Source: Mesorhizobium sp. M1B.F.Ca.ET.045.04.1.1 (GTDB taxonomy: Bacteria; Pseudomonadota; Alphaproteobacteria; Rhizobiales; Rhizobiaceae). From it: 64,000 nt of DNA. Below the pieces are notes generated by a model. It ran no database searches. It saw only the letters and a list, made by a program, of their open reading frames with translations, and was not told the DNA's origin. Positions 8,601 through 16,716 of this stretch are shown here, piece after piece. The translations under genes were made by a program, and so were the position numbers. Each line of letters opens with the position of its first letter. Position 1 is the stretch's first letter. The DNA lies in contig NZ_CP034448.1 of the NCBI RefSeq assembly GCF_003952465.1, positions 930,001 through 994,000 on the forward strand, in the 5' to 3' direction.

Positions 8601-9457
8601 GCGTCGGCGCTTATAGCGAACGCCCCGGCGCGAAGGCCGGCGAGAATGACGGGTTTTCCGTGCCATGGTCGCGGCCCCGGCCGAAACGTGCAGTCATTTC
8701 AGCAAGACAGGTCAGCGCGATCACCATCCTTGCGCTGCTGGCCGCCTGGACGGTGTCGGCCTCGCTGCAGCTGGTGTCACCGGTCTTCCTGCCCTCGCCC
8801 GCCGCCGTCTGGGCGAAGTTCGTCGTGGTCGCGCGCGACGGTTTCGTCGATGCGACGCTGCTTCAGCACGTCACGGCCAGTCTAGGACGAGTGTTCGCCG
8901 CGCTGGTCGCGGCGATCGTCGTCGGCGTTCCGGTCGGGCTCGCCATCGGCATCAGCAGGATCGGGCGCGGCGTGTTCGATCCGCTGCTCGAATTCCTGAG
9001 GCCGATCCCGCCGCTCGCCTACCTGCCGCTGATCGTCATCTGGTTCGGCATCGGCGAACCGTCGAAGATCCTGGTGATTTCGATTGCCATGCTGGCGCCG
9101 GTGGCGCTGTCGACCGCCGCCGGCGTGCGCGGCGTCTCGCGCGAGCGCATCGACGCGGCGCGTTCGCTGGGGGCGACGCGCGGGCAAGTCATCCGCCATG
9201 TCGTGCTGCCCAGCGCGCTGCCGTCGATCCTCACCGGCCTGCGCATCGCGCTCGGCGCCGGCTGGTCGACGCTGGTGGCGGCCGAGCTGGTGGCCGCGAC
9301 GCGCGGGCTCGGCTTCATGATCCAGTCGGCGGCGCAGTTCCTGGTCACCGACGTGGTGGTGATGGGCATCCTGGTGATCGCGACGATCGCGTTCGCGCTG
9401 GAGTTCGTCATCCGCAGGATCGAGCGGGCGCTGGTGCCCTGGGCGGGCAAGGATTGA
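8597..9457 (+). CDS. tauC: Taurine/sulfonate ABC transporter permease
   Basis: The 286-residue protein has a cytosolic N-terminus of about 40 residues and then six predicted membrane segments, beginning ITILALLAAWTVSASL. The cytoplasmic EAA loop is RIDAARSLGATRGQVIRHVVLPSALPSIL, followed by GLRIALGAGWSTLVAAELVA, all characteristic of the TauC/SsuC family. It begins in an ATGA overlap with tauB. Confidence 0.94.
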   Translation: MSVGAYSERPGAKAGENDGFSVPWSRPRPKRAVISARQVSAITILALLAAWTVSASLQLVSPVFLPSPAAVWAKFVVVARDGFVDATLLQHVTASLGRVFAALVAAIVVGVPVGLAIGISRIGRGVFDPLLEFLRPIPPLAYLPLIVIWFGIGEPSKILVISIAMLAPVALSTAAGVRGVSRERIDAARSLGATRGQVIRHVVLPSALPSILTGLRIALGAGWSTLVAAELVAATRGLGFMIQSAAQFLVTDVVVMGILVIATIAFALEFVIRRIERALVPWAGKD

Positions 9458-9477
9458 GCGAAACAAGGAGAATGACG

Positions 9478-9663
9478 ATGACGCATTCCGCCGCAGTGCT
9501 TTTCGCCGAGGTCGGCAACTGGCTGCTTGCCAGGACAAAAGAGCCCGCGACGCAGCAGGACAGGCCGAAATCGCCGGCGCCGGTGCGGCTGGATTCCGAG
9601 CGCGACCGCCTGCCGCCGCGCGACGAGAGTTTCTACTGGGCCTGGCAGTATTGGTCGCAGTGA
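9478..9663 (+). CDS. Small hypothetical protein within the tau operon
   Basis: A 61-residue ORF beginning MTHSAAVLFAEVGNWLLART and ending in an aromatic tail FYWAWQYWSQ. AAGGAG at 9465-9470 is 7 bases before this ATG, which makes it the better start than the ATG at 9472, only one base from the ribosome site. It lies 14-20 bases after tauC and 50 bases before tauD on the same strand, so it is almost certainly co-transcribed. I recognise no domain: no signal peptide or membrane span, a proline- and charge-rich middle and a tryptophan-rich end. Function unknown. Confidence 0.65.
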   Translation: MTHSAAVLFAEVGNWLLARTKEPATQQDRPKSPAPVRLDSERDRLPPRDESFYWAWQYWSQ

Positions 9664-9713
9664 TCGGCCTGCGCAGACCTCCCCTTCCCCCTACGAGCAA
9701 CCAGGAGAATCCC

Positions 9714-10661
9714 ATGAGCAACCCGTCCCCCTTGAACAAGCCATCCCTTGTCGACCAGACCATTCCAGCGACCGATGTCATTCCGCTGACCGCCCGTGTC
9801 GGGGCGGAAATCAGAGGCGTCCGCCTTGGCGCAAACCTGTCGGACACCACCATAGCGTCGATCAATCAGCTGCTTTTGAAGCACAAGGTCGTCTTCTTCC
9901 GCGGCCAGGACCATCTCGACGATTCCGAGCATGAACTGTTCGCGCGGCGCCTGGGCGATCTTGTGCCGCATCCCACCCAAGGGCCGGTGGCGGGCACCGC
10001 CTCGATCCTCAACCTGGATTCGAGCCGCGGCGGCGGCCGCGCGGACCAGTGGCACACGGACGTCACATTCGTGGACGCCTATCCGAAATTCTCCGTCCTG
10101 CGCGGGGTCGTCATTCCGGCGGCCGGAGGCGATACCATCTGGTCCAACACGCATGCCGCCTATGAAAGCCTGCCGGCAGCGCTGAAACTGCTGGCGGACA
10201 ATCTCTGGGCCATTCACAGCAATGCCTACGACTACGCCGCCGTGCGGCCTCGCGCCACCGCCGAGGAAAGAAAGCATTTCGAGGAGGTCTTCACCTCGAC
10301 CGTCTACGAAACCGAGCACCCCGTGGTGCGCGTGCATCCGGAAACCGGGGAGCGGTCGCTGCTGCTCGGCAACTTCGTCCAGCGCTTCGTCGGCCTGTCG
10401 AAGAGCGACTCCGCGAAACTCTACGAGCTGTTCCAGACCTATGTGACCACGCCCGAGAACACCGTGCGGTGGCGGTGGCAGGCCGGCGACGTCGCGATCT
10501 GGGACAATCGCGCCACCCAGCATTATGCGGTGAACGACTATGGCGACCAGCACCGGATCGTGCGCCGCGCCACCGTCGACGGCGATGTGCCGGTCAGCGT
10601 CGACGGACGCCGCAGCGTGACCCACGTCAAGACGGCCAAGCCCGCGGCAAAGGCGGCGTGA
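9714..10661 (+). CDS. tauD: Taurine/sulfonate 2-oxoglutarate-dependent dioxygenase
   Basis: A 315-residue Fe(II)/2-oxoglutarate dioxygenase. The iron-binding HxD is in QWHTDVTF (His114, Asp116), the distal His is in NRATQHYAV (His270), and the 2-oxoglutarate-binding Arg is in QHRIVRRATV. It would oxidise taurine to release sulfite and aminoacetaldehyde. CAGGAGA precedes the ATG at 9714; the longer frame upstream lacks a ribosome site. It is the last gene of the tau operon, followed at once by a family 1 repeat. A different sulfonate or alkyl sulfate substrate is possible. Confidence 0.9.
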   Translation: MSNPSPLNKPSLVDQTIPATDVIPLTARVGAEIRGVRLGANLSDTTIASINQLLLKHKVVFFRGQDHLDDSEHELFARRLGDLVPHPTQGPVAGTASILNLDSSRGGGRADQWHTDVTFVDAYPKFSVLRGVVIPAAGGDTIWSNTHAAYESLPAALKLLADNLWAIHSNAYDYAAVRPRATAEERKHFEEVFTSTVYETEHPVVRVHPETGERSLLLGNFVQRFVGLSKSDSAKLYELFQTYVTTPENTVRWRWQAGDVAIWDNRATQHYAVNDYGDQHRIVRRATVDGDVPVSVDGRRSVTHVKTAKPAAKAA

Positions 10662-10677
10662 AGGAAGGCGGGCGGCA

Positions 10678-10826
10678 CCCCTTCTCCCCTTGTGGGAGAA
10701 GGTGGATCGGCGCGCAGCGCCGAGACGGATGAGGGGTGTTCCAGGGAACGCCGACGTCTCACTCCGCTGGAACACCCCTCATCCGTCGCCTTCGGCGACA
10801 CCTTCTCCCACAAGGGGAGAAGGGGG
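10678..10826. repeat. Family 1 palindromic repeat, CTTCTCCCCTTGTGGGAGAAG subtype
   Basis: Arms CCCCTTCTCCCCTTGTGGGA and its inverse at 10800-10826, plus inner arms GACGGATGAGGGGTGTTCCA and GGAACACCCCTCATCCGTC around a GGGAACGCC...CTCACTCCG loop. It is nearly identical to the copies at 36947-37093 and 41097-41248. It separates tauD from the convergent small membrane protein and may serve as a bidirectional terminator. Confidence 0.88.
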
Positions 10827-10829
10827 CGC

Positions 10830-11015
10830 TCACATGCGCGAGCGGTTCGCCCAGCGGAGGCCGAGCAGGCCGACCAGCATGGTGATGAGCCCGATATAGA
10901 GCCATTGCCTCTGGCCGGTCATAAAGCTGCCCTGGACCAGCCCGAGCCCCTGCAGCGACCACAGCACGCCGATCGCCAGCACGAGCAGCGCCAGCAAATT
11001 CCTGATCAGTCGCAT
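10830..11015 (-). CDS. Small integral membrane protein, two predicted membrane segments
   Basis: A 61-residue protein with two hydrophobic segments, NLLALLVLAIGVLWSLQGLG and YIGLITMLVGLLGLRWA, separated by a short polar loop containing GQRQW. The ATG at 11015 follows a purine-rich GGGGGGATT sequence on its strand. The stop codon touches the edge of the family 1 repeat. No function can be assigned; similar two-span proteins are common in rhizobia. Confidence 0.6.
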   Translation of the reverse strand: MRLIRNLLALLVLAIGVLWSLQGLGLVQGSFMTGQRQWLYIGLITMLVGLLGLRWANRSRM

Positions 11016-11322
11016 CAGAAAAATCCCCCCGGAAAGTCGATACTCCACCAGAATGCGGACGCAATAAAAGAGAGCAAGGAAGCAAGGCAATCGCTCCCTC
11101 TTCTACTTGCCGAATGACGGCCGACCCTACTCAAGACTTCCCGCAAATCGGCGCGTTCTTCACAAAGAGTACGCCCGTGCACCCCGGAAATGTCATGACA
11201 AACTGTTTCGCGGCGACTCCAAACGTGTGCATTCGCCATGGAACCGCCAGATCGCTGCCGCATTTCCCGCCTCATTCGGCACATACGGCGGGTTGTCTAT
11301 AAACGGAGCCCACCCCTAAAAG

Positions 11323-11685
11323 ATGAAGAAAACCAACCGCACCGCGCTTGTCGCGGTAACGATCGCGGCTGGCCTGATGGCTGGCGCCTCGGCCGCCTCC
11401 TCGGCCGCCGCGCAATGCGGCCGCGCCTCCTGGTATGCGCTGCATTCGAGAACAGCTTCCGGCGAGCGCATGAACCCCGCCGCGCTCACCGCAGCCCACC
11501 GCTCCTTGCCGTTCGGCACCAAGCTCAGGGTCACCAACAAGAACAACGGCCGCAGCGTCGTCGTGCGCATCAACGATCGCGGACCGTTCGTGAGGGGCCG
11601 CGTGCTCGACCTCTCCCGCGGCGCCGCCAGCCAGCTCGGCTTCATCGGCTCGGGCCACACTGCCGTATGCATGGCCCGCGTCTGA
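11323..11685 (+). CDS. RlpA-like double-psi beta-barrel protein (secreted)
   Basis: The 120-residue protein has a signal peptide ([19 protein letters not shown]) and then the RlpA double-psi barrel: [57 protein letters not shown] and [10 protein letters not shown]. RlpA proteins are septal/peptidoglycan-binding lytic transglycosylases; the ASGE and DRGPF motifs are present. There is no SPOR domain, so this is the short form. The spacer upstream of it (11016-11322, about 300 bases) shows no other gene. Confidence 0.85.
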   Translation: MKKTNRTALVAVTIAAGLMAGASAASSAAAQCGRASWYALHSRTASGERMNPAALTAAHRSLPFGTKLRVTNKNNGRSVVVRINDRGPFVRGRVLDLSRGAASQLGFIGSGHTAVCMARV

Positions 11686-11771
11686 TACACTGCACAGGGA
11701 TTTTGACTGGTCGGCTCTGTTTGCGTTGGCAGGCGGCATGCCTTGGAGATTGGCCGAAACGCCCATCGCGA

Positions 11772-11956
11772 TCGTCATTCTAGGGCGGAGCAGGAGCGAA
11801 GCTCCGTCGCGAAGACCCTAGAATCCATGCCGTTAGCTTCGCCACGGAGTGCAACGGAGCAGAATTCTACACCGCAGCAACGCTTCCAAGTCACGGCATG
11901 GATTCTATGGTCTGCGCCGCGTCGCTTCGCTCCTTGCTCCGCCATAGAATGACGAG
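11772..11956. repeat. Family 2 palindromic repeat, copy B
   Basis: Ends CGTCATTCTAGGGCGGAGCA and CTCCGCCATAGAATGACGA; inner arms ATCCATGCCGTTAGC and GTCACGGCATGGAT; centre GGAGCAGAATTCTACACC contains an intact GAATTC. It sits between the RlpA-like gene and phaZ. The rest of the roughly 610-base gap holds a 64-base direct repeat and a possible PhaR site. Confidence 0.88.
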
Positions 11957-12013
11957 GTTGGGGCGGCTTCAACCAATCTCCGGCGTTTGCGCTGATTTCA
12001 CGCAAATGAACGG
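11950..12013. repeat. 64-base direct repeat flanking phaZ, left copy
   Basis: TGACGAGGTTGGGGCGGCTT and the following 44 bases match 13596-13659 at roughly 80 per cent by eye, in the same orientation, on either side of phaZ. It shares a CCAATCTCCGGCGTTTGCGC core with loops of family 1 repeats. Confidence 0.7.
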
Positions 12014-12201
12014 AAAATCTTGCACAGCCGTCGCGCCACGATCCGATGCGAGCCCTCAGGGGTTCCGTGGCCGGTGTCCGGCAAGAGGGGCCGGACACAT
12101 TTCCTTCGCACTTCGGCACCGCACAGTGAGCCGGCTCTGCCGGTAGACGCCGGTTTTCAACAGTTTCGACGAAAGCAGCATTCGTCACGCCAAGTGACGT
12201 A

Positions 12202-12212
12202 TTGCATCGCAA
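12202..12212. promoter_or_regulatory. Possible PhaR-type operator upstream of phaZ
   Basis: TTGCATCGCAA is a perfect dyad of the form TGC-N3-GCA, 88 bases before the phaZ start. PhaR repressors of alphaproteobacteria bind TGC-spaced dyads of this kind (family knowledge). Assignment rests on one short site. Confidence 0.4.
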
Positions 12213-12299
12213 CAATATGTTGTTAACCTCGCTGCGAGACATTCAAGGCTCGGCGCTGCTCGTCGGCCCTTTGGTCGTCAGGCAGCAGCGGGGTTCCCG

Positions 12300-13577
12300 A
12301 TGTTCTACCAGCTCTACGAAATGAACCATGCGGCGCTGCAGCCCGCCCGCCTCTACGCCGACGCGGTGCGGCTTTTCTATTCCAACCCGCTCAATCCCGT
12401 TTCGCACACGCCGCTCGGTCGCTCAGTCGCGGCAGCCGCGGAACTGTTCGAGCGCACCACGCGCCGCTACGGCAAGCCGCAATTCGGCCTGACCGAGACG
12501 GTGGTCGACTGGAAGACCGTCGACGTCACCGAAAGGACTGTCTGGTCGAAGCCGTTTTGCAATCTCATCCGCTTCGAGCGTTCGCTTCCCGCCGGGCGCA
12601 AGCCCGATCCGAAGCTTCTGATCGTGGCGCCGATGTCCGGTCACTACGCGACGCTGCTGCGCGGCACGGTCGAGGCGATGCTGCCTCACGCCGACGTGCA
12701 CATCACCGACTGGGTCGACGCCCGCATGGTGCCGCTGTCGAAGGGCAGCTTCGATCTCGACGACTATATCGACTATGTCATCGACATGTTCCACGCGCTG
12801 GGTCCGGACACCCATGTGATGGGCGTGTGCCAGCCTTCGGTGCCGGTGCTGGCGGCGGTGGCGCTGATGGAAAAGCGCGGCGATCCCTTCGTGCCGTCGA
12901 CCATGACGCTGATGGGCGGCCCGATCGACACCCGCCGCAATCCGACTGCGGTCAATCTGCTCGCCGAGGAAAAGGGCATCGACTGGTTCCGCGACAACGT
13001 CATCATGCAGGCCCCCTGGCCGGTGCCCGGTTTCGGCCGCGAGGTCTATCCCGGCTTCCTCCAGCTTTCGGGCTTCATGAGCATGAATCTCGACCGCCAC
13101 ATCATCGCCCACAAGGACTTCTTCATGCACCTTGTGAAAAACGACGGCGACAGCGCCGAGAAGCACCGCGACTTCTATGACGAATATCTGGCGGTGATGG
13201 ACCTAACGGCGGAGTTCTACCTGCAGACCGTCGACACGGTGTTCGTGCGGCACGCCTTGCCGAAGGGCGAGATGAAGCATCGCGGCGAGGCCGTCGATCC
13301 GGGCGCCATCCGCAACGTCGCCTTGTTCACCGTCGAGGGCGAGAACGACGACATTTCCGGCCTCGGCCAGACCCAGGCCGCGCACGACCTTTGCGTGAAC
13401 ATCCCGGCAGGCAGGCAGGCCCACTACATGCAGCCGGCGGTCGGCCACTACGGCGTCTTCAACGGCTCGCGGTTCCGCTCCGAGATCGTGCCGCGCATCG
13501 TCGACTTCATCACCAGCTATGGCCGCCAGACCCGGGTGGCCGCGAAGCCGAAGCTGGTCCGCTCCGCCAAGAGCTGA
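12300..13577 (+). CDS. phaZ: Intracellular polyhydroxybutyrate depolymerase
   Basis: The 425-residue protein begins MFYQLYEMNHAALQPARLYA, the typical N-terminus of intracellular PHB depolymerases. The nucleophile is the Cys of VMGVCQPSVPVLAA (about residue 177, a lipase-box-like motif). The acid is probably in EGENDDISG, and the histidine in AVGHYGVFNG. It would hydrolyse native PHB granules to release 3-hydroxybutyrate in carbon starvation. The gene stands alone, flanked by direct repeats at 11950-12013 and 13596-13659, with a TGC-N3-GCA dyad upstream. Confidence 0.93.
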   Translation: MFYQLYEMNHAALQPARLYADAVRLFYSNPLNPVSHTPLGRSVAAAAELFERTTRRYGKPQFGLTETVVDWKTVDVTERTVWSKPFCNLIRFERSLPAGRKPDPKLLIVAPMSGHYATLLRGTVEAMLPHADVHITDWVDARMVPLSKGSFDLDDYIDYVIDMFHALGPDTHVMGVCQPSVPVLAAVALMEKRGDPFVPSTMTLMGGPIDTRRNPTAVNLLAEEKGIDWFRDNVIMQAPWPVPGFGREVYPGFLQLSGFMSMNLDRHIIAHKDFFMHLVKNDGDSAEKHRDFYDEYLAVMDLTAEFYLQTVDTVFVRHALPKGEMKHRGEAVDPGAIRNVALFTVEGENDDISGLGQTQAAHDLCVNIPAGRQAHYMQPAVGHYGVFNGSRFRSEIVPRIVDFITSYGRQTRVAAKPKLVRSAKS

Positions 13578-13595
13578 GCCAGGCGCCGACTGGGC

Positions 13596-13659
13596 TGACG
13601 AGGCTGGAGAGGCTTCAGCCAATCCCTGGCGTCTGCGCTGATTTTACGGAAGCGAACGG
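13596..13659. repeat. 64-base direct repeat flanking phaZ, right copy
   Basis: It begins TGACGAGGCTGGAGAGGCTT and matches 11950-12013 with about 12 mismatches by eye. It begins 19 bases after the phaZ stop. Confidence 0.7.
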
Positions 13660-13822
13660 CGTGTGACTTTTTGGCGTCGGCAAACACGCCTGTTGCGAAA
13701 GTGCCGCTGTCAGGATCGCGCGGGTAACCATGCCGTCAAACTAGCCGTTGTCTCTAATTGACACGGACTGTAAATCCCCCTTAACGTTTCGTTAATAAAA
13801 GAACAGGGTGGACCCGGGGGCA

Positions 13823-14440
13823 ATGAACTCCTCACCGATGGCGCGGATGCTGCGTTTGTGTGCAGTCGCAGGGCTGGCGATCTCGGCCCATTGGGCAGTG
13901 CCGGCATGGGCGGCGGGCGCCATGACGACAGGCGGTCTGACCTCGCAGCCGATCGGACATTATGATTTCTGCAAGGCGCATCCCGGCGAATGCAACATTC
14001 GCCCGGCCGATCTCGCGCCGGCCAAGATGACCGGCGGGCTGTGGCGCAAGCTGATCAGCGTGAGCGCCAGGGTCAACGCCGCCGTCAAGCCGATGAGCGA
14101 TCTCGACAATTACGGCAAGGACGAAGTCTGGACCTATCCCGACAACGGCTTTGGCGACTGCGAGGACTATGTGCTGGAGAAGCGGCGCGAGCTTTACCGC
14201 ATGGGCATGTCGCTCGCCGATCTCCTGATCACCGTCGTGCGCAAACCCGACGGCGAAGGCCATTCGGTGCTGACGGTGCGCACCGACAAGGGCGACTACG
14301 TCCTCGACAATCTGACCGACAAGGTCAAAGCCTGGGACGCGACCGGCTACCGCTACCTCAAGCGGCAAGCGATCGACAACACCGGCCGCTGGGTCTCGAT
14401 CCGCGACGGCCAGCCGGTGCTGGTGGGGTCAGTGCAGTAG
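13823..14440 (+). CDS. Bacterial transglutaminase-like cysteine peptidase (BTLCP, DUF920), exported
   Basis: The 205-residue protein has a signal peptide (LCAVAGLAISAHWAVPAWAA) and then a papain-like catalytic triad: Cys in GFGDCEDYVLEKRREL, His in EGHSVLTVRT and Asp in DYVLDNLTD. This is the BTLCP family, whose best-known member LapG cleaves adhesins in the periplasm, though many rhizobial members are of unknown target. ATG at 13823 was preferred; a GTG at 13808 would add five residues. AT-rich sequence at 13740-13800 probably holds the promoter. Confidence 0.85.
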   Translation: MNSSPMARMLRLCAVAGLAISAHWAVPAWAAGAMTTGGLTSQPIGHYDFCKAHPGECNIRPADLAPAKMTGGLWRKLISVSARVNAAVKPMSDLDNYGKDEVWTYPDNGFGDCEDYVLEKRRELYRMGMSLADLLITVVRKPDGEGHSVLTVRTDKGDYVLDNLTDKVKAWDATGYRYLKRQAIDNTGRWVSIRDGQPVLVGSVQ

Positions 14441-14467
14441 GGGCCGGGCGCGCGCCAACCTCGGTTT

Positions 14468-14626
14468 CGTCATTCTAGGGCGAGGCAAGGAGCGCAGCGA
14501 CGCAGCGCAGACCCTAGAATCCATTCCGTGACCTTCGAGCGTCTCGACAGTGCAGAATTCTGCGCCGTTGCACTCTTCGGCGGAGGTCACGGAATGGATC
14601 CTCGGGTCAAGCCCGAGGATGACGAA
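14468..14626. repeat. Family 2 palindromic repeat, copy C
   Basis: Left end CGTCATTCTAGGGCGAGGCA; right hairpin ATCCTCGGGTCAAGCCCGAG then GATGACGA; inner arms ATCCATTCCGTGACC and GGTCACGGAATGGAT; centre GTGCAGAATTCTGCGCC. The right arm is the short alternative hairpin, as in copies D and G. Confidence 0.88.
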
Positions 14627-14681
14627 GAGAGTTTCGCCGCTAATCCAAAACCGCGAAACGTTGTTATGGGCAACGCGCCGA

Positions 14682-15044
14682 CTATCGCCGCAGCGCCGCC
14701 CGAACCGACGCCGTGATCTTCCGCAGCTCCGCCTCGTCCAGCCTCTCGATGCTCTCGGCCAACAGATTCGCCAGCTCGGTCGCGGCGGGCGACAGGCCGG
14801 ACGTGTCTATCCTGACCCTTGGATGCGAACTTTCAGCGAGGCGGGCGAGGTCCTCGGCATCGTCCCAGATGATGTTGAAATAGCCGATGATCTTCTGGAT
14901 CAGCGTCCAGGTCGGCGCGCCGCGCCGGCCATGCTCGAGCGCCGACAGATAGGCGGCGCTGACGCCGATGGCTTGAGCCATCGCCTTCTGGCTGACGCCG
15001 CGCTCGGCCCGCAGCGCCCTGAGCCTTTCGCCGAACGGGGTCAT
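14682..15044 (-). CDS. XRE-family helix-turn-helix regulator
   Basis: The 120-residue protein starts MTPFGERLRALRAERGVSQK; the Cro/CI helix-turn-helix follows as KAMAQAIGVSAAYLSALEHG (about residues 20-39). The C-terminal half is helical and of unknown ligand. It lies 10 bases beyond the smr stop on the same strand, at the end of the conserved timA-mltA-smr-xre block, so it is probably co-transcribed with them. Target unknown. Confidence 0.85.
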   Translation of the reverse strand: MTPFGERLRALRAERGVSQKAMAQAIGVSAAYLSALEHGRRGAPTWTLIQKIIGYFNIIWDDAEDLARLAESSHPRVRIDTSGLSPAATELANLLAESIERLDEAELRKITASVRAALRR

Positions 15045-15054
15045 GCCGGCCTAC

Positions 15055-15591
15055 TCATGACCGCGTCCGCCGCAAGCGGATATAGAGCGCGCCCGAGCCG
15101 CCATGATTGCGGGCGGCATGATCGTGGCTCGAGACCAGGTGGCGGAAGGCCGGCGTCGACAGCCAATGCGGCACCGAGCGACGCAAGATCCCGTCGCCGC
15201 CGGAGGACGAGCCCTTGCCGGTGATGACCAGAACATAGCGGATGCCGCCGGCATGCGCGCGGTGCAGGAAGGTGAGCAGCAGGGAATAGGCCTCGTCCTG
15301 CGTCATGCCGTGCAGGTCGACGCGGCCCTCGATCGGCAACCGGCCTTTTTTCAGCTTCTCATGCGTCTGGTCGTCCAGCGAATGCGAAACATGCTGCGCC
15401 TTCGGTTTCGCGGCGGTGGCCGCAACGCCGTTGACCGGCGCGGGCGCCGGCGCCGGCTTGGGCTCGACGATGTCGGGGATCTCGACCGCGGCCTTGCCTT
15501 TCAACTTGCCTTTCAGGGGCCGTGTCGAGCGCGCCACGAGGTTCCAGAGGATGCGGTCGTCCTCGCTGAGCTTGTCGTCGCGGCGGCTCAC
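15055..15591 (-). CDS. Smr (small MutS-related) domain protein
   Basis: The 178-residue protein has a basic, Pro/Ala-rich N-terminus and a C-terminal Smr domain with GRVDLHGMTQDEAYSLLLTF (DLHG motif) and YVLVITGKGSSSGGDGILRR (TGKG motif). Smr domains act as nucleases or bind nucleic acid structures (family knowledge). Its ATG overlaps the mltA stop (ATGA), which places it in the mltA operon. Confidence 0.9.
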   Translation of the reverse strand: MSRRDDKLSEDDRILWNLVARSTRPLKGKLKGKAAVEIPDIVEPKPAPAPAPVNGVAATAAKPKAQHVSHSLDDQTHEKLKKGRLPIEGRVDLHGMTQDEAYSLLLTFLHRAHAGGIRYVLVITGKGSSSGGDGILRRSVPHWLSTPAFRHLVSSHDHAARNHGGSGALYIRLRRTRS

Positions 15592-16694
15592 CGGAACCTC
15601 CCATCGATCAGTCCGCGCGGGATCAGCGCATGGAAGTCGGCGGCGTTGCGCACGACGCCGGCGATTTCGCCGGCGGCGTCACCCGAGCCCGCGAAGAGGT
15701 CGCCCCGCGCGGGTCCGGTGATGGCCGAGCCGGTGTCCTGCGCGATCATCAGCCGCCGGAACGGTTTTTGCTCGAAGGCAGTGAGCGTCGGCGCATCGAT
15801 GTAAAAAGGCGTGCCGAACGTGTGCAGCAGCCGGTCGACGGCGACCGAGCGGCCTGGCGTCAGCGGCACCTTGGCGGCGGCGATGGGTCCAAGTTCCGCA
15901 TCCTCGACCGGGGCCTCGCGGAAGAAGATGTAGGAGCGGTTCTGCCAGAGGATCTCGTCGACGCGATCCGGATGCGCCTTGAACCAGGCGCGGATCGACT
16001 GCATCGTCACTTTTTCCAGCGGAATTTCGCCGAGCTCGCTCAAGATCCTGCCGGGGCCGGTGAAGCGCTGGCCGGATTTGGCGGCATAAGTGACACGGCA
16101 GAGCCGGCCGTCGGTCATCTTCAGCCGTGCCGCGCCCTGCACATGGATGAAGAAGGCATCGACCCTGTCGGCGACCCAGGCGATCTCGAGCTTGCGGCCG
16201 GCGAGCGCGCCGCGCTCGATTGCGCCGCGATCGAAATATTCGACCGGACCTGCCGGGGCCTCGCGCGCGAAGGCGAGATAAGGATCCATGCCGGTGGGAC
16301 GGTTTTTCTCGCCGATGTCGATCAGGTCGGCGGGGCGGGAAAGCAGCGGCACGACGAACCGCTCCGTCTTGACCGGCGAGGCCTCGACCTCCGGCTCGTA
16401 GAAGCCGGTGACGAGGCCGGCGCCGCCGTTTTCCGCCGCCACCAAAGCGGGAACGAAATGGCGCTCGAAGAAGGATCGCGCCTCCGACCGATTCGCCGGC
16501 GAAACGGAGCGCGCTTCGGCATAGGCCTCGGCAAAGGCGTTGAAATCAACGCCGAGCGCACCCGTGCGATAAGGCTTGGTCAGCACATGGAGGGCGGACC
16601 GTTTAAAGGCCACGAAGGCCGTGAGGTGATCATCCTCGGCCCAGCCGGGCAGGTCGCCAAAGGTTTTTTCGCTGAATGTGGAAGAGAGCGGCAC
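15588..16694 (-). CDS. mltA: Membrane-bound lytic murein transglycosylase A family protein
   Basis: A 368-residue protein with the MltA double-domain: FEQKPFRRLMIAQDTGSAIT carries the conserved AQDTG and GPARGDLFAGSGDAAGEIAG the active-site region, with the catalytic Asp in this segment. MltA cleaves peptidoglycan to 1,6-anhydromuropeptides. No clear signal peptide is seen from the GTG at 16694, which is unusual since MltA acts in the periplasm; the true N-terminus or export route is uncertain. It lies 22 bases after timA, in the same operon, and overlaps smr. Confidence 0.88.
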   Translation of the reverse strand: MPLSSTFSEKTFGDLPGWAEDDHLTAFVAFKRSALHVLTKPYRTGALGVDFNAFAEAYAEARSVSPANRSEARSFFERHFVPALVAAENGGAGLVTGFYEPEVEASPVKTERFVVPLLSRPADLIDIGEKNRPTGMDPYLAFAREAPAGPVEYFDRGAIERGALAGRKLEIAWVADRVDAFFIHVQGAARLKMTDGRLCRVTYAAKSGQRFTGPGRILSELGEIPLEKVTMQSIRAWFKAHPDRVDEILWQNRSYIFFREAPVEDAELGPIAAAKVPLTPGRSVAVDRLLHTFGTPFYIDAPTLTAFEQKPFRRLMIAQDTGSAITGPARGDLFAGSGDAAGEIAGVVRNAADFHALIPRGLIDGRFR

Positions 16695-16716
16695 GACCGA
16701 GCCCCGCCGCCTGAAT

